Origin: Hoeflea sp.
Lineage (GTDB): Bacteria; Pseudomonadota; Alphaproteobacteria; Rhizobiales; Rhizobiaceae
Assembly: GCA_020637795.1 (NCBI GenBank)
Contig: JACKJT010000002.1
Span: 558,001-622,000 of the forward strand
Reading direction: 5' to 3'
DNA: 64,000 bases
Shown here: positions 1 through 9,756 of the stretch, in pieces
Layout of the letters: every line of letters begins with the position of its first letter
Numbering within the stretch: the stretch's first letter is position 1
The notes under the pieces: generated by a model
Databases searched by the model: none
The model's input: only the letters and a program-made list of their open reading frames with translations
Told to the model about the DNA's origin: nothing
Program-made: the position numbers and the translations under genes

Positions 1-42
1 GATGGCCAGAACCACCAGATCGAAATGCATGTCCTGGTTCAT
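1..42 (-). CDS. Possible 5' end of a gene leaving the left edge
   Basis: Reading leftwards from an ATG at 42, fourteen open codons give MNQDMHFDLVVLAI before the window ends. A second ATG at 30 is equally possible. The start of a hydrophobic stretch suggests a membrane or exported protein. It lies on the same strand as and downstream of selO. No convincing ribosome binding site is visible and the fragment is too short to assign a family. Confidence 0.25.
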   Translation of the reverse strand, partial: MNQDMHFDLVVLAI

Positions 43-130
43 TGCGCGCGCGCCCCACGATCCCCAAATCAGGCGCGACTATGCCCCGCCCGGGACGGTT
101 TATCCACCGTCATTCCGGCAAGCTTCCGGC

Positions 131-1609
131 TCAGGTGCCGCAATAGGTGGTGTAGGGCCCGAAATCGGTGGGCGCGCCCAGCGCGAACACTTCCAGTCCC
201 TTGCGCTCGGTGAACGGGTCCGCCAGCACCTCGACAAGCCGCTCGAACGGCGCCAGGTCGCCGCTGATTGCCGCGCCGAGCGCCGCCTCGACCATGTGGT
301 TGCGCGGAATATAGACCGGATTGACCCTGTTCATGGCAGCCACCCGCTTTTCCGCCGGCATCTCCTCGCGCGCCAGCCGCGCCTGCCATAGAGCCAGCCA
401 GACATCGAACCCGGCGGGATTGGCAAACAACGCGCGCGCAGGCGCCACCTCACCTGTCGCCGCCTGTCCGAGACTGCGGAAGACGCGGGTGAAATCGGCA
501 TTTTGGGTTTCCAGCACCGCAAGCAGCCCGACGGCGAGATCCATGTCGTCGGCCTCTTCGCGCGTGAGCCCCAGCTTGGCCCGCATGCCGGATAGCCAGG
601 CGCGCTCATAGGCGAGCGGAAAGCCGTTGATGATGTCGCCGGCCTGGCGCACCGCGTCGTCGCTGTCATCGGGGTTGATCAGGTCGAGCAGGGTTTCGGC
701 CAGCCGCGCCAGGTTCCATTGCGCGATCTTCGGCTGGTTGCCATAGGCATAGCGGCCGTGGCTGTCGATCGAGCTGAACACCATCGCCGGGTCGTAGCCG
801 TCGATGAAGGCGCACGGCCCGTAATCGATGGTTTCGCCGGAAATCGTCATGTTGTCGGTGTTCATCACGCCATGGACGAAGCCAAGGTTCATCCATTGGG
901 CGATCAGTGCCGCCTGCCGGTCGCGCACCGCCTTGAGCAGCCCGAGATACCGGTCCGGCCGGCCGGCAAGCTCCGGATAGTGCCGGGAAATGGCATAATC
1001 GGCCAGTTGCGCGAGCCGTTCTGTCTCGCCCCGCGCCGCGAAGAACTGGAACGTGCCGACCCGCAGATGGCTCGAGGCGACACGCGCCAGCACCGCGCCC
1101 GGCGCGGGTCCGTCCTGCCGCATGATTTCCTCGCCGGTCGCAACCGCCGCCAGCGCCCGCGTCGTCGGTACGCCGAGCGCATGCATCGCCTCGCCGATCA
1201 CGTATTCGCGCAACACCGGCCCGAGCACCGCCTTGCCGTCGCCGCCGCGCGAAAACGGCGTGCGGCCCGATCCCTTGAGATGGATGTCGCGGCGCCTGCC
1301 CTGCCTGTCGATCACCTCGCCCAGCAGCAGCGCCCGGCCGTCGCCCAGCTGCGGCGAAAACCCGCCGAACTGGTGCCCGGCATAGGCCATGGCCAGTGGC
1401 TCCGCCCCTTCGGGTGCCTCGTGGCCGGCGAAGATGGCGGCCCCGGCATCGCTGTCGAGCGCGGTGCCGTCCAGGCCCATCTCCTCCGCCAGCGCCCGGT
1501 TGAAGCGGACCATCCGCGGCGCGGGCACCTCGGCGCCCTTCCAGGGGACGTAAAACCCTTCGAGCTCGCGGGCGTAGGAATTGTCGAACTGAAAGCCGGC
1601 GATGCTCAT
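131..1609 (-). CDS. selO: Protein adenylyltransferase SelO (YdiU/UPF0061)
   Basis: SelO is a pseudokinase-fold enzyme that transfers AMP from ATP onto Ser/Thr/Tyr of target proteins; in bacteria it has been linked to redox stress responses. The 492-residue product has the family's usual length. It shows the GSGRTPFSRGGDG nucleotide loop, the conserved NTDNMTISGETIDYGPCAFID block with metal-binding residues, and ends in YCGT, where the Cys occupies the position of selenocysteine in animal SelO. The open frame extends 21 codons further upstream, but the ATG at 1609 is preceded by AAGGA at good spacing and starts at the family's usual N-terminus. The msrA/msrB repair genes lie just upstream on the same strand, which fits an oxidative-stress neighbourhood. 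Assignment is firm by motif; the targets are unknown. Confidence 0.93.
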   Translation of the reverse strand: MSIAGFQFDNSYARELEGFYVPWKGAEVPAPRMVRFNRALAEEMGLDGTALDSDAGAAIFAGHEAPEGAEPLAMAYAGHQFGGFSPQLGDGRALLLGEVIDRQGRRRDIHLKGSGRTPFSRGGDGKAVLGPVLREYVIGEAMHALGVPTTRALAAVATGEEIMRQDGPAPGAVLARVASSHLRVGTFQFFAARGETERLAQLADYAISRHYPELAGRPDRYLGLLKAVRDRQAALIAQWMNLGFVHGVMNTDNMTISGETIDYGPCAFIDGYDPAMVFSSIDSHGRYAYGNQPKIAQWNLARLAETLLDLINPDDSDDAVRQAGDIINGFPLAYERAWLSGMRAKLGLTREEADDMDLAVGLLAVLETQNADFTRVFRSLGQAATGEVAPARALFANPAGFDVWLALWQARLAREEMPAEKRVAAMNRVNPVYIPRNHMVEAALGAAISGDLAPFERLVEVLADPFTERKGLEVFALGAPTDFGPYTTYCGT

Positions 1610-1709
1610 GGCGAAATCCTTCTCGATCCTGATACCGCAAATGCGGACGACCGGCCCGGCGAAATCAGTCACCGGCCGGTCGCATTTTGTTCAGCCTCGC
1701 GGCAGCGGC

Positions 1710-2216
1710 CTATTCGGCCGCGTCCCGCTTCGGCAGCACCCAGTCGGGCCGCGCGAAATGGCAGGTGTAGCCATGCGGAATCCGCTCGAGATAATCCTGG
1801 TGCTCGGGCTCGGCTTCCCAGAAATCTCCCACCGGTTCGACTTCGGTGACCACCTTGCCGGGCCACAGTCCCGACGCGTCGACATCGGCGATGGTGTCGA
1901 GCGCGGTCAGCCGCTGCTGGTCGTCGGTGTAGTAGATCGCCGAGCGGTAGGACATGCCGCGGTCATTACCCTGCCGGTTGGGCGTGGTCGGATCGTGGAT
2001 CTGGAAGAAGAACTCAAGCAGCCGGCGGTAGCTGATGCGGTTCGGATCGAAGATGATCTCGATGCCTTCCGCATGGGTGCCGTGGTTGCGGTAGGTGGCG
2101 TTCTTCACATCGCCGCCGGTATAGCCGACGCGGGTTTTCTCCACGCCCGGCATCTTGCGGATGAGATCCTGCATGCCCCAGAAGCATCCGCCGGCAAGAA
2201 CTGCACGTTCGCTCAT
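1710..2216 (-). CDS. msrA: Peptide-methionine (S)-S-oxide reductase MsrA
   Basis: MsrA reduces the S-epimer of methionine sulfoxide in oxidised proteins, using thioredoxin. The catalytic motif GCFWG lies at residues 10-14 with the nucleophile Cys11, followed by the family blocks VGYTGG, YRNHGTHAEG and HDPTTPNRQGNDRG. At 168 residues it is a normal single-domain MsrA. Its ATG directly abuts the stop codon of msrB, so the two are probably translationally coupled and together repair both sulfoxide epimers. The absence of a signal peptide implies a cytoplasmic enzyme. Confidence 0.96.
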   Translation of the reverse strand: MSERAVLAGGCFWGMQDLIRKMPGVEKTRVGYTGGDVKNATYRNHGTHAEGIEIIFDPNRISYRRLLEFFFQIHDPTTPNRQGNDRGMSYRSAIYYTDDQQRLTALDTIADVDASGLWPGKVVTEVEPVGDFWEAEPEHQDYLERIPHGYTCHFARPDWVLPKRDAAE

Positions 2217-2666
2217 CTAGATATCCTCCACCTGGTCAAGATAGTCGCCATAGCCCTCGGCCACCATGTCGGCCTTGGGCACGAACCGCAAGGATGCGGA
2301 ATTGATGCAATAGCGCAAGCCGCCCCGGTCCCGGGGCCCATCGGGGAACACGTGCCCGAGATGGCTGTCGCCGTGCTTGGAGCGAACCTCGGTGCGGATC
2401 ATGCCGTGCGAGACGTCGCGCAACTCGGTCACATGCGCCGGCTCGATCGGCTTGGTGAAGCTCGGCCAGCCGCAGCCGCTTTCGAACTTGTCCGACGAGG
2501 CGAACAAGGGCTCGCCCGAGACGATGTCGACATAGATGCCAACAGCCTTGTTGTCATTGTACTCGCCGGTGAACGGCCGCTCGGTTCCGTTCTGCTGTGT
2601 GACCCTGAACTGCTCAGGCGTCAGCCGGGCAATGGCTTCATCGGTTTTCGTAAAAGCTCTGGTCAT
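2217..2666 (-). CDS. msrB: Peptide-methionine (R)-S-oxide reductase MsrB, zinc-less type
   Basis: MsrB reduces the R-epimer of methionine sulfoxide. The product (149 residues) carries FESGCGWPSF, HLGHVFPDGP and the catalytic-Cys motif RYCINSASLRF. The two CxxC pairs that bind structural zinc in many MsrB proteins are replaced (IYVDIVSGEP and VRSKHGDSHLGH), so this belongs to the zinc-independent form. The Cys in GCGWPSF may act as resolving cysteine. First gene of the msrB-msrA pair; stop and next start are adjacent. Confidence 0.95.
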   Translation of the reverse strand: MTRAFTKTDEAIARLTPEQFRVTQQNGTERPFTGEYNDNKAVGIYVDIVSGEPLFASSDKFESGCGWPSFTKPIEPAHVTELRDVSHGMIRTEVRSKHGDSHLGHVFPDGPRDRGGLRYCINSASLRFVPKADMVAEGYGDYLDQVEDI

Positions 2667-2807
2667 ACCGGATCCCTTCCTGAAGGCGCGTGCTGTCAGA
2701 AAGAGAGATGGGCCACTATGGCCTGATTTTCAATCGCCCGATGCGCTCGCGGCCCGCCGATCCGCTTCACACCGGGTCAATTTACGGTGAAGCCGTTGAG
2801 ATCGGGC

Positions 2808-5800
2808 TCAGTATTCGCGCTCGAAGAATATCCCGCCCTTGGTTTCGCCGCCGGAACTGGCCTCGCCGCGCAACTTGATCCCCTTGCCGATATCGAGATC
2901 GATCCGGGCCTTGCCCGAGCCCGCCGACGATCCGCTCTCGATGCCGAGATAGGTGCGGTCGTTGAGATATTTGCCGACGCCGAGCGATGTGTCGCCGGTT
3001 TCCTCGTCGGTGCGCACGTCGATGTCGTCGACGCCGGTCGCGCGGCGGAGTTGCTCCAGCACCCCGCCCCCGTTCACGGCGCCGGTCAGTTGCGCTGCGG
3101 CTTCGGCAAGCTGGGCGATCTGCACCGGCGACAGGCTGGAAATCGAGCGTCCGAACACCAGTTGCGCCAGCACTTCATCCTCGGGCAGGTCCGGACTCGA
3201 GGTGAACCTGAAGTTGGGCGCGTCCGCCGGCCCGGTGATCAGCACCGTCACGGTGGTGCTGCCCGACTGGCTCGAGGCCGCAAGATCGAGGATCGGCACC
3301 ACCGAACCGGCGAATCCAAGCGTGCCGCGGGTGAAATCAAGCCTCTTGCCGAGAAGATTGAGCCTGCCGCGCACCAGATCGAAACCACCGGCTGCGACAG
3401 GCGCGCCGGTACTTCCGGTCAGACGCAGCGATCCGCCCAGTTCCACATCCATGCCGCGCCCGCGAATGAAGATGCGGTTTGCCCGCACCTGCACATCGAG
3501 CCCCAGTCCGCCGGAGGACCCGCCGGCCCCGTCACCCGACAGGCGTTCAGCCTGAGACCGGATGTCGGCGGGCGCATTCTTGTGGGTCACGTCAAGACGC
3601 GAAATCGAGCTCGGAAGCGAATCGGGAACCACGATCGTGGTTTCATCGAGCTGCACGCTGCCGCCGAGTTGCGGCAGCAGCGTCAGCGGACCGGTCAGCG
3701 TCAGATCGGCATCGAAGCGGGTGGCAACCATCTGGCCGTCGGCATAACGCGCACGCGTCACCTTGAGCTTGAGGTCGGCCGGAAAGTTGGCCGACGGATC
3801 GAGACCGACAGTCCCCGAACCGCTGACCTTGCCGCCCGACGACAGGTCACCCGACAGCGAGCGGATCGACGCCTGGCCCGGTGTCAGGCCGATGTCCGCC
3901 GACAGATTGTCGATCGCGATACCCGATCGCCCGTCCACCAGGCGGCCGCCCGATGTCGTGATGGATCCCGAGATCTGCGGCGCGCCGATGGAACCGTCGA
4001 TTGCGATATCGGCCCGCGCCGTGCCGGAGAGCGCCAGTCCCTGCTTGGCGATCGCCCCCGAAAGCAGCGAAAACGGCACGCTGCCGTTGATCCGCGCGGA
4101 TATCGCCTGCGCGCCCGATGTCTGCAGCCCGCCGGTCGCCGTGAAAGCCAGGCCGCCGCCGCTCGCTTTGGCATCGAAGCTCAACCGATCCGCCTTGAAG
4201 CCGCCGGTTGCGCTGACCACTAGCGGCACATCTGCGACCGACGAAGCCGCGGCGGCCCGGACATCGCGGGCGTCGAGCGCGTAGTCGACGACAGGCGCGG
4301 AGCCTGAGCCCCGCACCCTGACCGTTCCCGACAGCGCACCCGACAGTCCCGCGCCCGGCGCAACCACATTGACCGCGGTCAGCGGCAAGCCGGATATCGC
4401 CAGATCGACCGCCAGCGCCTCGCCCGCCGAGCCTGTGACGGACACCCGTCCGCCACCCGGAGACAGCACCAGCCGCTCGATTTGCGCCACGCCGTCGCGC
4501 ACGACAATGCGGGCTGGCTCGACAAGATTGATCGCCAGGCCTTTCCACACCGTCCGGGCGGATTCGGCTTCGAGTTCGGTCCCATTTTCACTCTGCCGAA
4601 CCCGGGCATTGATGGAGACCGGAAGGCCGGCGGCCTGCGCCTTGCCCTCGACAACCGTCCAGGCGTCGGTCTGGCTGAACGACGCAGCAAGCGCCGTCAC
4701 GTCGGTTCCTCCGGCGCTCAGCCTTGCCACATCCAGCGTACCGACCGGTTTGGGTGCGCCGAAAAGATCTGCCACATCGAGTTTCACCCGGGCATCGCGG
4801 AGTGAGAACCCCTCGCCCGACAGGTCCGGGAAACCGATCCCTATGGTGGCGACCGACTTGCCGTCCACCACGTCGAACCGGATCGAGCCGCCGCCGCTGC
4901 CCTCGATGGCCTGCAGGGCCAGCGCCGAGAGCGAGCCGATATCCTTGAGATCGAGATCGATCACGCCTTCGGGGCGATAGGCCTCATCGAGAACAAGAGA
5001 GCCGGAGATCAGATTGTCGGTGACCTGCAGCCGCAGCGGATCGATCCGCACAACACCATCGGCCTGGGAGACCACCAGAGTGCCGTTGACCGGTCGCCCC
5101 TCGAGCGACCCGGTCAATTCCACATCGGCTTGCGGAGAGGCCGGGTCGGCCACCCCTTTGGCGGTTAACACCAGATCCGAGAGGTCACGCCCCTGCAGCA
5201 ACAACTCGTTGCCGCTGAGCCGTGCGTTGAAGGCCGGCGCCGAGGCCTTGCCGGAGACGCTTGCGGTCAGGTTCAGGCCGCCGGACACCGCATCGCTTTC
5301 ACCGGCAGGGCTAGAGAACACAGCCTCGACGTCGCCGGCAATCTCGCCCTCGGCGCTCAGCGCCACACTGCCGCTGGCCTGCACGGATGAGGACGAGGCC
5401 TCAAAACCACTGACGGACAGTGCACCAGCCTCGTCCCGCGAGACCTTCGCCTGAAACGTCGTGTCCGGCCCCAGCAAATCCGTCGCCTGCGCAGACAGCA
5501 CGGCATTGCGCATGGTGCCCGACAGGCTTGCCGCCAGTGCGCCCGCGCCATTGAATGAAAAACCCTCAACCGTCACCGCGGCCACGCCGGTGCGGAGCTG
5601 CAACGCCTCGCTTGAGATCGACCCGTCCTCGCCAAGCGCAATCGCGCCGGACAGGTTCACCCCGCCGGCAACCGCGCGCGCTGCGATCTCATTGCTCGAC
5701 CCGACCGCATCGATCTGGACGCTGACCGTTCCCGTGCCGCTTCTTGTGTCGAGCGAAAACCGTTCGAAATCGGCAACCACAGCAAGTCCGTCGGCACTGA

Positions 5801-6998
5801 AATCGGACCCGGACACGCGGTCGACCGACATTTCGAGACGCAAGCCGGCTTCTTCCGCCTTGCCGTTGATGCGGACCGTGGCCTCCGGCACCGTCAGGTA
5901 GACCCGCGACGCCCCCTCACCGAAACGCAACTCCCCGGCACCGGGTTGCGGCGAGACCGAGGCCGTCAGGTCCACCTGCCCTTCCCGCGCCACACGGCCG
6001 CGGCCCTCTGCCGTCAGCCGCGACGACGAGAACGTGAAGATGTCGATCACCGCCCCGGTACGGTCGGGTTCGATCACCCCTTCGAGCAGCAGATCGCTTC
6101 GACCTGACAGCAACTGTCCGACCGAGTGCGGCAGGAATTGCTCGAACGTGCCGTTGGCTTCAAGCGAGACCGCGTCGCCTGCCTCGCCCGCGACCATCTG
6201 CAGGTTGGCCTCGGCGACAATCTCGTTATTGATCGCACCGGCGGCATTGAGCCGCCAGTCGGCGAGCGAGCCTTGCGATGTCGCGGTCAGGCTGATCGCA
6301 TCCCGGGGCGACAGCTTGAGAAGATGCGCCATCACGCCGCCCGCGGGTTCCGAGAGCTTGGCCGATACGTTGAACCGGTCTTCGGCTTCCAGGTAGTCTG
6401 CATCGACGGTGAGTTCGCCGCCGACGCCATCGATCCGCTTGACCACAAGATCGGCGAGCGCCGTCGACATCGATGCATCGACGCGGGCGCTGCCCCTGGC
6501 TTCGAACCGGGCGAGACGGCCGGCGACCGGCTCGCCCACCAGGATATCGGGCGCCGTGAACCGCTTGATGTCAAACGCCAGCGGCAGCACCAATGGTCCG
6601 CCATCCGACTGGCTGTCCGATCCTTGCGGAAGCCGCGCCAGTTCCACCGCGTCAATGGTCAGGTCGTCGATGGCCAGCCCGGCGCTCAGCAGCGCCAGCG
6701 GCGACCAGTCGATCTGAATTCCCTTGAGCAGCAGCCAGGGTTCTCCATCGGCATCGCTCAGCAGCACATGCCCGATGCGCGTCGACCCCGACAACAATCC
6801 CTCGATCCGGTCGATCTCGACGCCTTGCGCCGGGCTCGAGCCGAGCCGGTTCAGGGTCAGCGCAATCAGCCGCCCGCCGGGTGTCGTGGCGAAAACGAAC
6901 ACCAGACCCGCCAGAAGCACCAGCATGGAGATGGCAAGCCAGCGGATCACGCGCCGGATCATACCCGGACGGGATCTGTCTCTTTGCTTCTCCGCCAT
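2808..6998 (-). CDS. tamB: Translocation and assembly module inner-membrane protein TamB
   Basis: TamB spans the periplasm from the inner membrane to TamA and serves in assembly of outer-membrane proteins and, as more recent work shows, lipid transport to the outer membrane. The 1396-residue product starts with a basic stretch and one membrane anchor (residues about 14-40: VIRWLAISMLVLLAGLVFVF). A very long repetitive beta-rich region follows, typical of AsmA/TamB bridge proteins, and then the conserved C-terminal DUF490 domain (for example PNFRFTSSPDLPEDEVLAQLVFGR). The C-terminus ends in Phe-Phe-x-x-x-Tyr. The start lies one base after the tamA stop, so the two genes form an operon. Confidence 0.93.
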   Translation of the reverse strand: MAEKQRDRSRPGMIRRVIRWLAISMLVLLAGLVFVFATTPGGRLIALTLNRLGSSPAQGVEIDRIEGLLSGSTRIGHVLLSDADGEPWLLLKGIQIDWSPLALLSAGLAIDDLTIDAVELARLPQGSDSQSDGGPLVLPLAFDIKRFTAPDILVGEPVAGRLARFEARGSARVDASMSTALADLVVKRIDGVGGELTVDADYLEAEDRFNVSAKLSEPAGGVMAHLLKLSPRDAISLTATSQGSLADWRLNAAGAINNEIVAEANLQMVAGEAGDAVSLEANGTFEQFLPHSVGQLLSGRSDLLLEGVIEPDRTGAVIDIFTFSSSRLTAEGRGRVAREGQVDLTASVSPQPGAGELRFGEGASRVYLTVPEATVRINGKAEEAGLRLEMSVDRVSGSDFSADGLAVVADFERFSLDTRSGTGTVSVQIDAVGSSNEIAARAVAGGVNLSGAIALGEDGSISSEALQLRTGVAAVTVEGFSFNGAGALAASLSGTMRNAVLSAQATDLLGPDTTFQAKVSRDEAGALSVSGFEASSSSVQASGSVALSAEGEIAGDVEAVFSSPAGESDAVSGGLNLTASVSGKASAPAFNARLSGNELLLQGRDLSDLVLTAKGVADPASPQADVELTGSLEGRPVNGTLVVSQADGVVRIDPLRLQVTDNLISGSLVLDEAYRPEGVIDLDLKDIGSLSALALQAIEGSGGGSIRFDVVDGKSVATIGIGFPDLSGEGFSLRDARVKLDVADLFGAPKPVGTLDVARLSAGGTDVTALAASFSQTDAWTVVEGKAQAAGLPVSINARVRQSENGTELEAESARTVWKGLAINLVEPARIVVRDGVAQIERLVLSPGGGRVSVTGSAGEALAVDLAISGLPLTAVNVVAPGAGLSGALSGTVRVRGSGSAPVVDYALDARDVRAAAASSVADVPLVVSATGGFKADRLSFDAKASGGGLAFTATGGLQTSGAQAISARINGSVPFSLLSGAIAKQGLALSGTARADIAIDGSIGAPQISGSITTSGGRLVDGRSGIAIDNLSADIGLTPGQASIRSLSGDLSSGGKVSGSGTVGLDPSANFPADLKLKVTRARYADGQMVATRFDADLTLTGPLTLLPQLGGSVQLDETTIVVPDSLPSSISRLDVTHKNAPADIRSQAERLSGDGAGGSSGGLGLDVQVRANRIFIRGRGMDVELGGSLRLTGSTGAPVAAGGFDLVRGRLNLLGKRLDFTRGTLGFAGSVVPILDLAASSQSGSTTVTVLITGPADAPNFRFTSSPDLPEDEVLAQLVFGRSISSLSPVQIAQLAEAAAQLTGAVNGGGVLEQLRRATGVDDIDVRTDEETGDTSLGVGKYLNDRTYLGIESGSSAGSGKARIDLDIGKGIKLRGEASSGGETKGGIFFEREY

Positions 6999-6999
6999 G

Positions 7000-8940
7000 T
7001 CAGAATGCCTGCCCGATCCCTGCGTAAATCCCGTAATCGGGATCCGTGGGCTCCTTGTTCAGCGGCACGGCGACATCGACGCGAAGCGGCCCGAACGGAG
7101 TGGAGTAGCGCAATCCCAGACCGGCGCCGGCCTTGAACCGGGCACCGGAGAAATTCTGGTTGGAGCTGACCAGACCAGCATCGAGGAAGGGCACGATGCC
7201 GATCGTATCGGTGACGCCAATGCGCAATTCGGCCGACGCCTCGACCACCGAGCGGCCGCCCGTGGGTAATCCCGCCGCATCGCGCGGGCCGATGTCCTGA
7301 TAGCCATAGCCGCGCACCGAGCCGCCGCCACCGGCATAGAACCTGCGGTTGGCTGGAATGGCGGCAAGATTGGCGCCGTAAATCGTCCCGGCGGCAACCC
7401 GGCCGGCAAGCACGAAGCGCTTTTCGGCATCAAGCGCCCTATAGGCCGAGGCTTCCGCGCGCAGCTTGACGAAGGTCGCGCCGCCGTTGATCTCGTAGGT
7501 CGGCTCGGCCAGCAGCGACAGCCGGGTGCCGGTGGTGGGGTTGAGCTTGTTGTCACGCGTGTCGCGGACATATTCGAGTGGCACCGCCACGGTAATCGTT
7601 TCGCGATTTACGTTGAAGCTGTCGGTCAGCTTGGCATATTCGACGTCGACGCCGGCCGAGACCGTCTGCTCGGGCGTCAGCTCATAGGATATCCCGGCCG
7701 ATGCCTCGACAGAAAAGCGGCGATAGGCATCGGGGTTTTCCTGTTCGACCTCCAGCTTCGAGGTGAATTTCGACGCCGGCCCGAGAACGCCCGGCTTTTC
7801 GAACAGCAAGGCGCCGCGCCAGGTCATGTCTTTCAGCTTGCCGGTCTGGCCCAGGCTGCTGACCGAACCTTCGATGCGCAGCTTCTCGGCCCGGCCAAAA
7901 AGATTCCGGTGGCCCCAATAGGCCTCCAGCCCGCCGCCGTCGGTGGACGAATAGGTGGCGCCCGCGCCGAGGAAGCGGTGCTTTCTTTCGGCAACCGTCA
8001 CCGCAACCGGAACGGAACCATCCGCCGACAGGCTTTCGCTGCCACGCACCGTCACGCTCGAAAACACCTCGAGCGCCCGCAGCCGTTTCTCCGCTGCCGC
8101 CAGCGCTGCCGGGTCGTATTGATCGCCCTCAGGGATACCCGCCATTCGGGCGATGAAATCCCGGTCGACGCTTTCCGCTCCCTCGACCGCCGTCTGACCG
8201 AAGGGAGCGACAGGCCCGGCCTCGAGCTCAAGCGAAACGTCGATGACGCCGCGGGCATGGTCGGCGACAACATCCCGGCCGGAGACCCGGGCAAACGGGT
8301 GCCCGCTCTTTTCCAGCTCCAGAACCAGCGCGTTCTCGGCCTCGAGGATGACGGTCGATTTCGCAAGCTGGCCGGAAACCAGCCCCTGCTCGTCAGCCGC
8401 ATAGGCGCGCCCGTCAACATCGCGGACCGAAATGTCGCCGAACCGGAACGGCTTGCCCGGCTCAATGAGGATACGAACCGGAACCGCGCCGCCGCCGCTC
8501 AGATCGGCATCGGGCGGCAGGTCGGCGAGCCGCCTGCCATCGAGAAGGATGCGGACTTCGCCGGCATAACGCGCATTCTCGTAGAGTGCGGCGATCAACT
8601 GTTCGAAATCGCCATTTGCCCGCTGGATCAGCCCGATCGACCCCGCCACCGGGCGATTGGCCCCTTGCACGAGCGCCGAAGCGGCTTCCAGCCTGGCCTT
8701 CAAGACGCCGTCGGGATCTTCGCCCGCGACTTCAAGAGTGACGGAATAGGAAAGCGGGTCAACCACTTCCACCGCATCGGGCGTATCGCTTTCGAACAGC
8801 TTGAAGCCAAGGATTTCAAACGCCTGCGCCCGGTCGGCAGCAACGCCGCCGGCAAAGCCCAGAACCAGGACAGCCGAAAGGGTTCGCAGCCACAAGGAGC
8901 CGCGCGCCCTGGAAATCATGTCCTGCGCGTCTTTCATCAT
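7000..8940 (-). CDS. tamA: Outer-membrane assembly factor TamA (Omp85 family)
   Basis: TamA is an Omp85-type beta-barrel partner of TamB. The product (646 residues from ATG 8940) has an N-terminal signal region (LWLRTLSAVLVLGFAGGVAA), POTRA-like repeats over roughly residues 45-330, and a C-terminal 16-strand barrel domain with GGGGSVRGYGYQ (the conserved [V/I]RGY loop-6 motif) and GLGLRYSTPFGPLRVDVAVPL, ending in a Phe as usual for outer-membrane barrels. Starts at 8937 or 8919 are also possible; no start has a strong Shine-Dalgarno sequence. tamB follows after one base. Confidence 0.92.
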   Translation of the reverse strand: MMKDAQDMISRARGSLWLRTLSAVLVLGFAGGVAADRAQAFEILGFKLFESDTPDAVEVVDPLSYSVTLEVAGEDPDGVLKARLEAASALVQGANRPVAGSIGLIQRANGDFEQLIAALYENARYAGEVRILLDGRRLADLPPDADLSGGGAVPVRILIEPGKPFRFGDISVRDVDGRAYAADEQGLVSGQLAKSTVILEAENALVLELEKSGHPFARVSGRDVVADHARGVIDVSLELEAGPVAPFGQTAVEGAESVDRDFIARMAGIPEGDQYDPAALAAAEKRLRALEVFSSVTVRGSESLSADGSVPVAVTVAERKHRFLGAGATYSSTDGGGLEAYWGHRNLFGRAEKLRIEGSVSSLGQTGKLKDMTWRGALLFEKPGVLGPASKFTSKLEVEQENPDAYRRFSVEASAGISYELTPEQTVSAGVDVEYAKLTDSFNVNRETITVAVPLEYVRDTRDNKLNPTTGTRLSLLAEPTYEINGGATFVKLRAEASAYRALDAEKRFVLAGRVAAGTIYGANLAAIPANRRFYAGGGGSVRGYGYQDIGPRDAAGLPTGGRSVVEASAELRIGVTDTIGIVPFLDAGLVSSNQNFSGARFKAGAGLGLRYSTPFGPLRVDVAVPLNKEPTDPDYGIYAGIGQAF

Positions 8941-9060
8941 CACCAATCTAGCAGGACACAATGAACGGTTGCTGAACACTGCGGCCCTTGTTCCATGCCC
9001 TCAGCCGGGCACCTCGCTCCCTTATATAGAATAATCGGTTGCTTTGTCGCCCTCTTGCGG

Positions 9061-9567
9061 TCAGCCGCGGCCGAAGAAATCGCCCTTGCCGAGTGGAACG
9101 CCGTTGTGGCGCAGGATCGCGTAGGCCGAGGTCATGTGGAAATAGAAGTTCGGCACCGAGAAGCCCTGGAAATACCGCAAGCCGGGAAAGCTCATCTCCT
9201 GGCCGCCGATCTTCAGTGTGATGGTCTTGTCCTCGGCACCGGCAAAATTGGCTTCCGGCAGGCTTTCGATGAAGTCGCGGGTCCTGGCGAGACGGGCCTG
9301 CAGTTCGCCAAAGGTCTCCTCGACATCCGGATAGGAGGGAATCTCGACGCCGGCGAGCCGGGCGATGGCGCCCTTGGCATGATCGGTGGCGAGCATGACC
9401 TGCCACCTGAGCGACAGCATGTCCGGCGCCAGGCGATCGTTGAGCAGAACGGCCGGGTCGATCTTGCGCTCCGCGGCCCAGGCTTCGGCCTTTTTCAGCA
9501 CGTGGCCGAGATTGGAGAGCATGCTGGCATAGAACGGCACCGAGATGGAATGCATGGAAATCGACAT
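9061..9567 (-). CDS. DUF1993 family protein
   Basis: The 168-residue product matches the DUF1993 family: it begins with MHSISVPFYASMLSNLGHVL, has the central WQVMLATDHAKGAIARLAG helix, and ends with FPGLRYFQGFSVPNFYFHMTSAYAILRHNGVPLGKGDF. The family has a DinB-like helical bundle and unknown function; there is no signal peptide. The frame is open further upstream, but the ATG at 9567 coincides with the conserved N-terminus. It is transcribed alone, facing away from the flavoenzyme gene at 9757. Confidence 0.85.
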   Translation of the reverse strand: MSISMHSISVPFYASMLSNLGHVLKKAEAWAAERKIDPAVLLNDRLAPDMLSLRWQVMLATDHAKGAIARLAGVEIPSYPDVEETFGELQARLARTRDFIESLPEANFAGAEDKTITLKIGGQEMSFPGLRYFQGFSVPNFYFHMTSAYAILRHNGVPLGKGDFFGRG

Positions 9568-9756
9568 TGAAAACCCCGTTTGAAACTGCGGACCCTGCTG
9601 ATCCGCCGTCCAGTATGTGGAATGCCCTTGCCGGCAAAAGGCAAGCGGCATTCATCCGTAGCCGCAAACTTCTTTGTTACCGGATGTCGCATTTGCCTCT
9701 TGTGCACGAGGATTCGATTTCGCAATCTGCCGCCGGATCGAGCCGGGAGATGAGCA

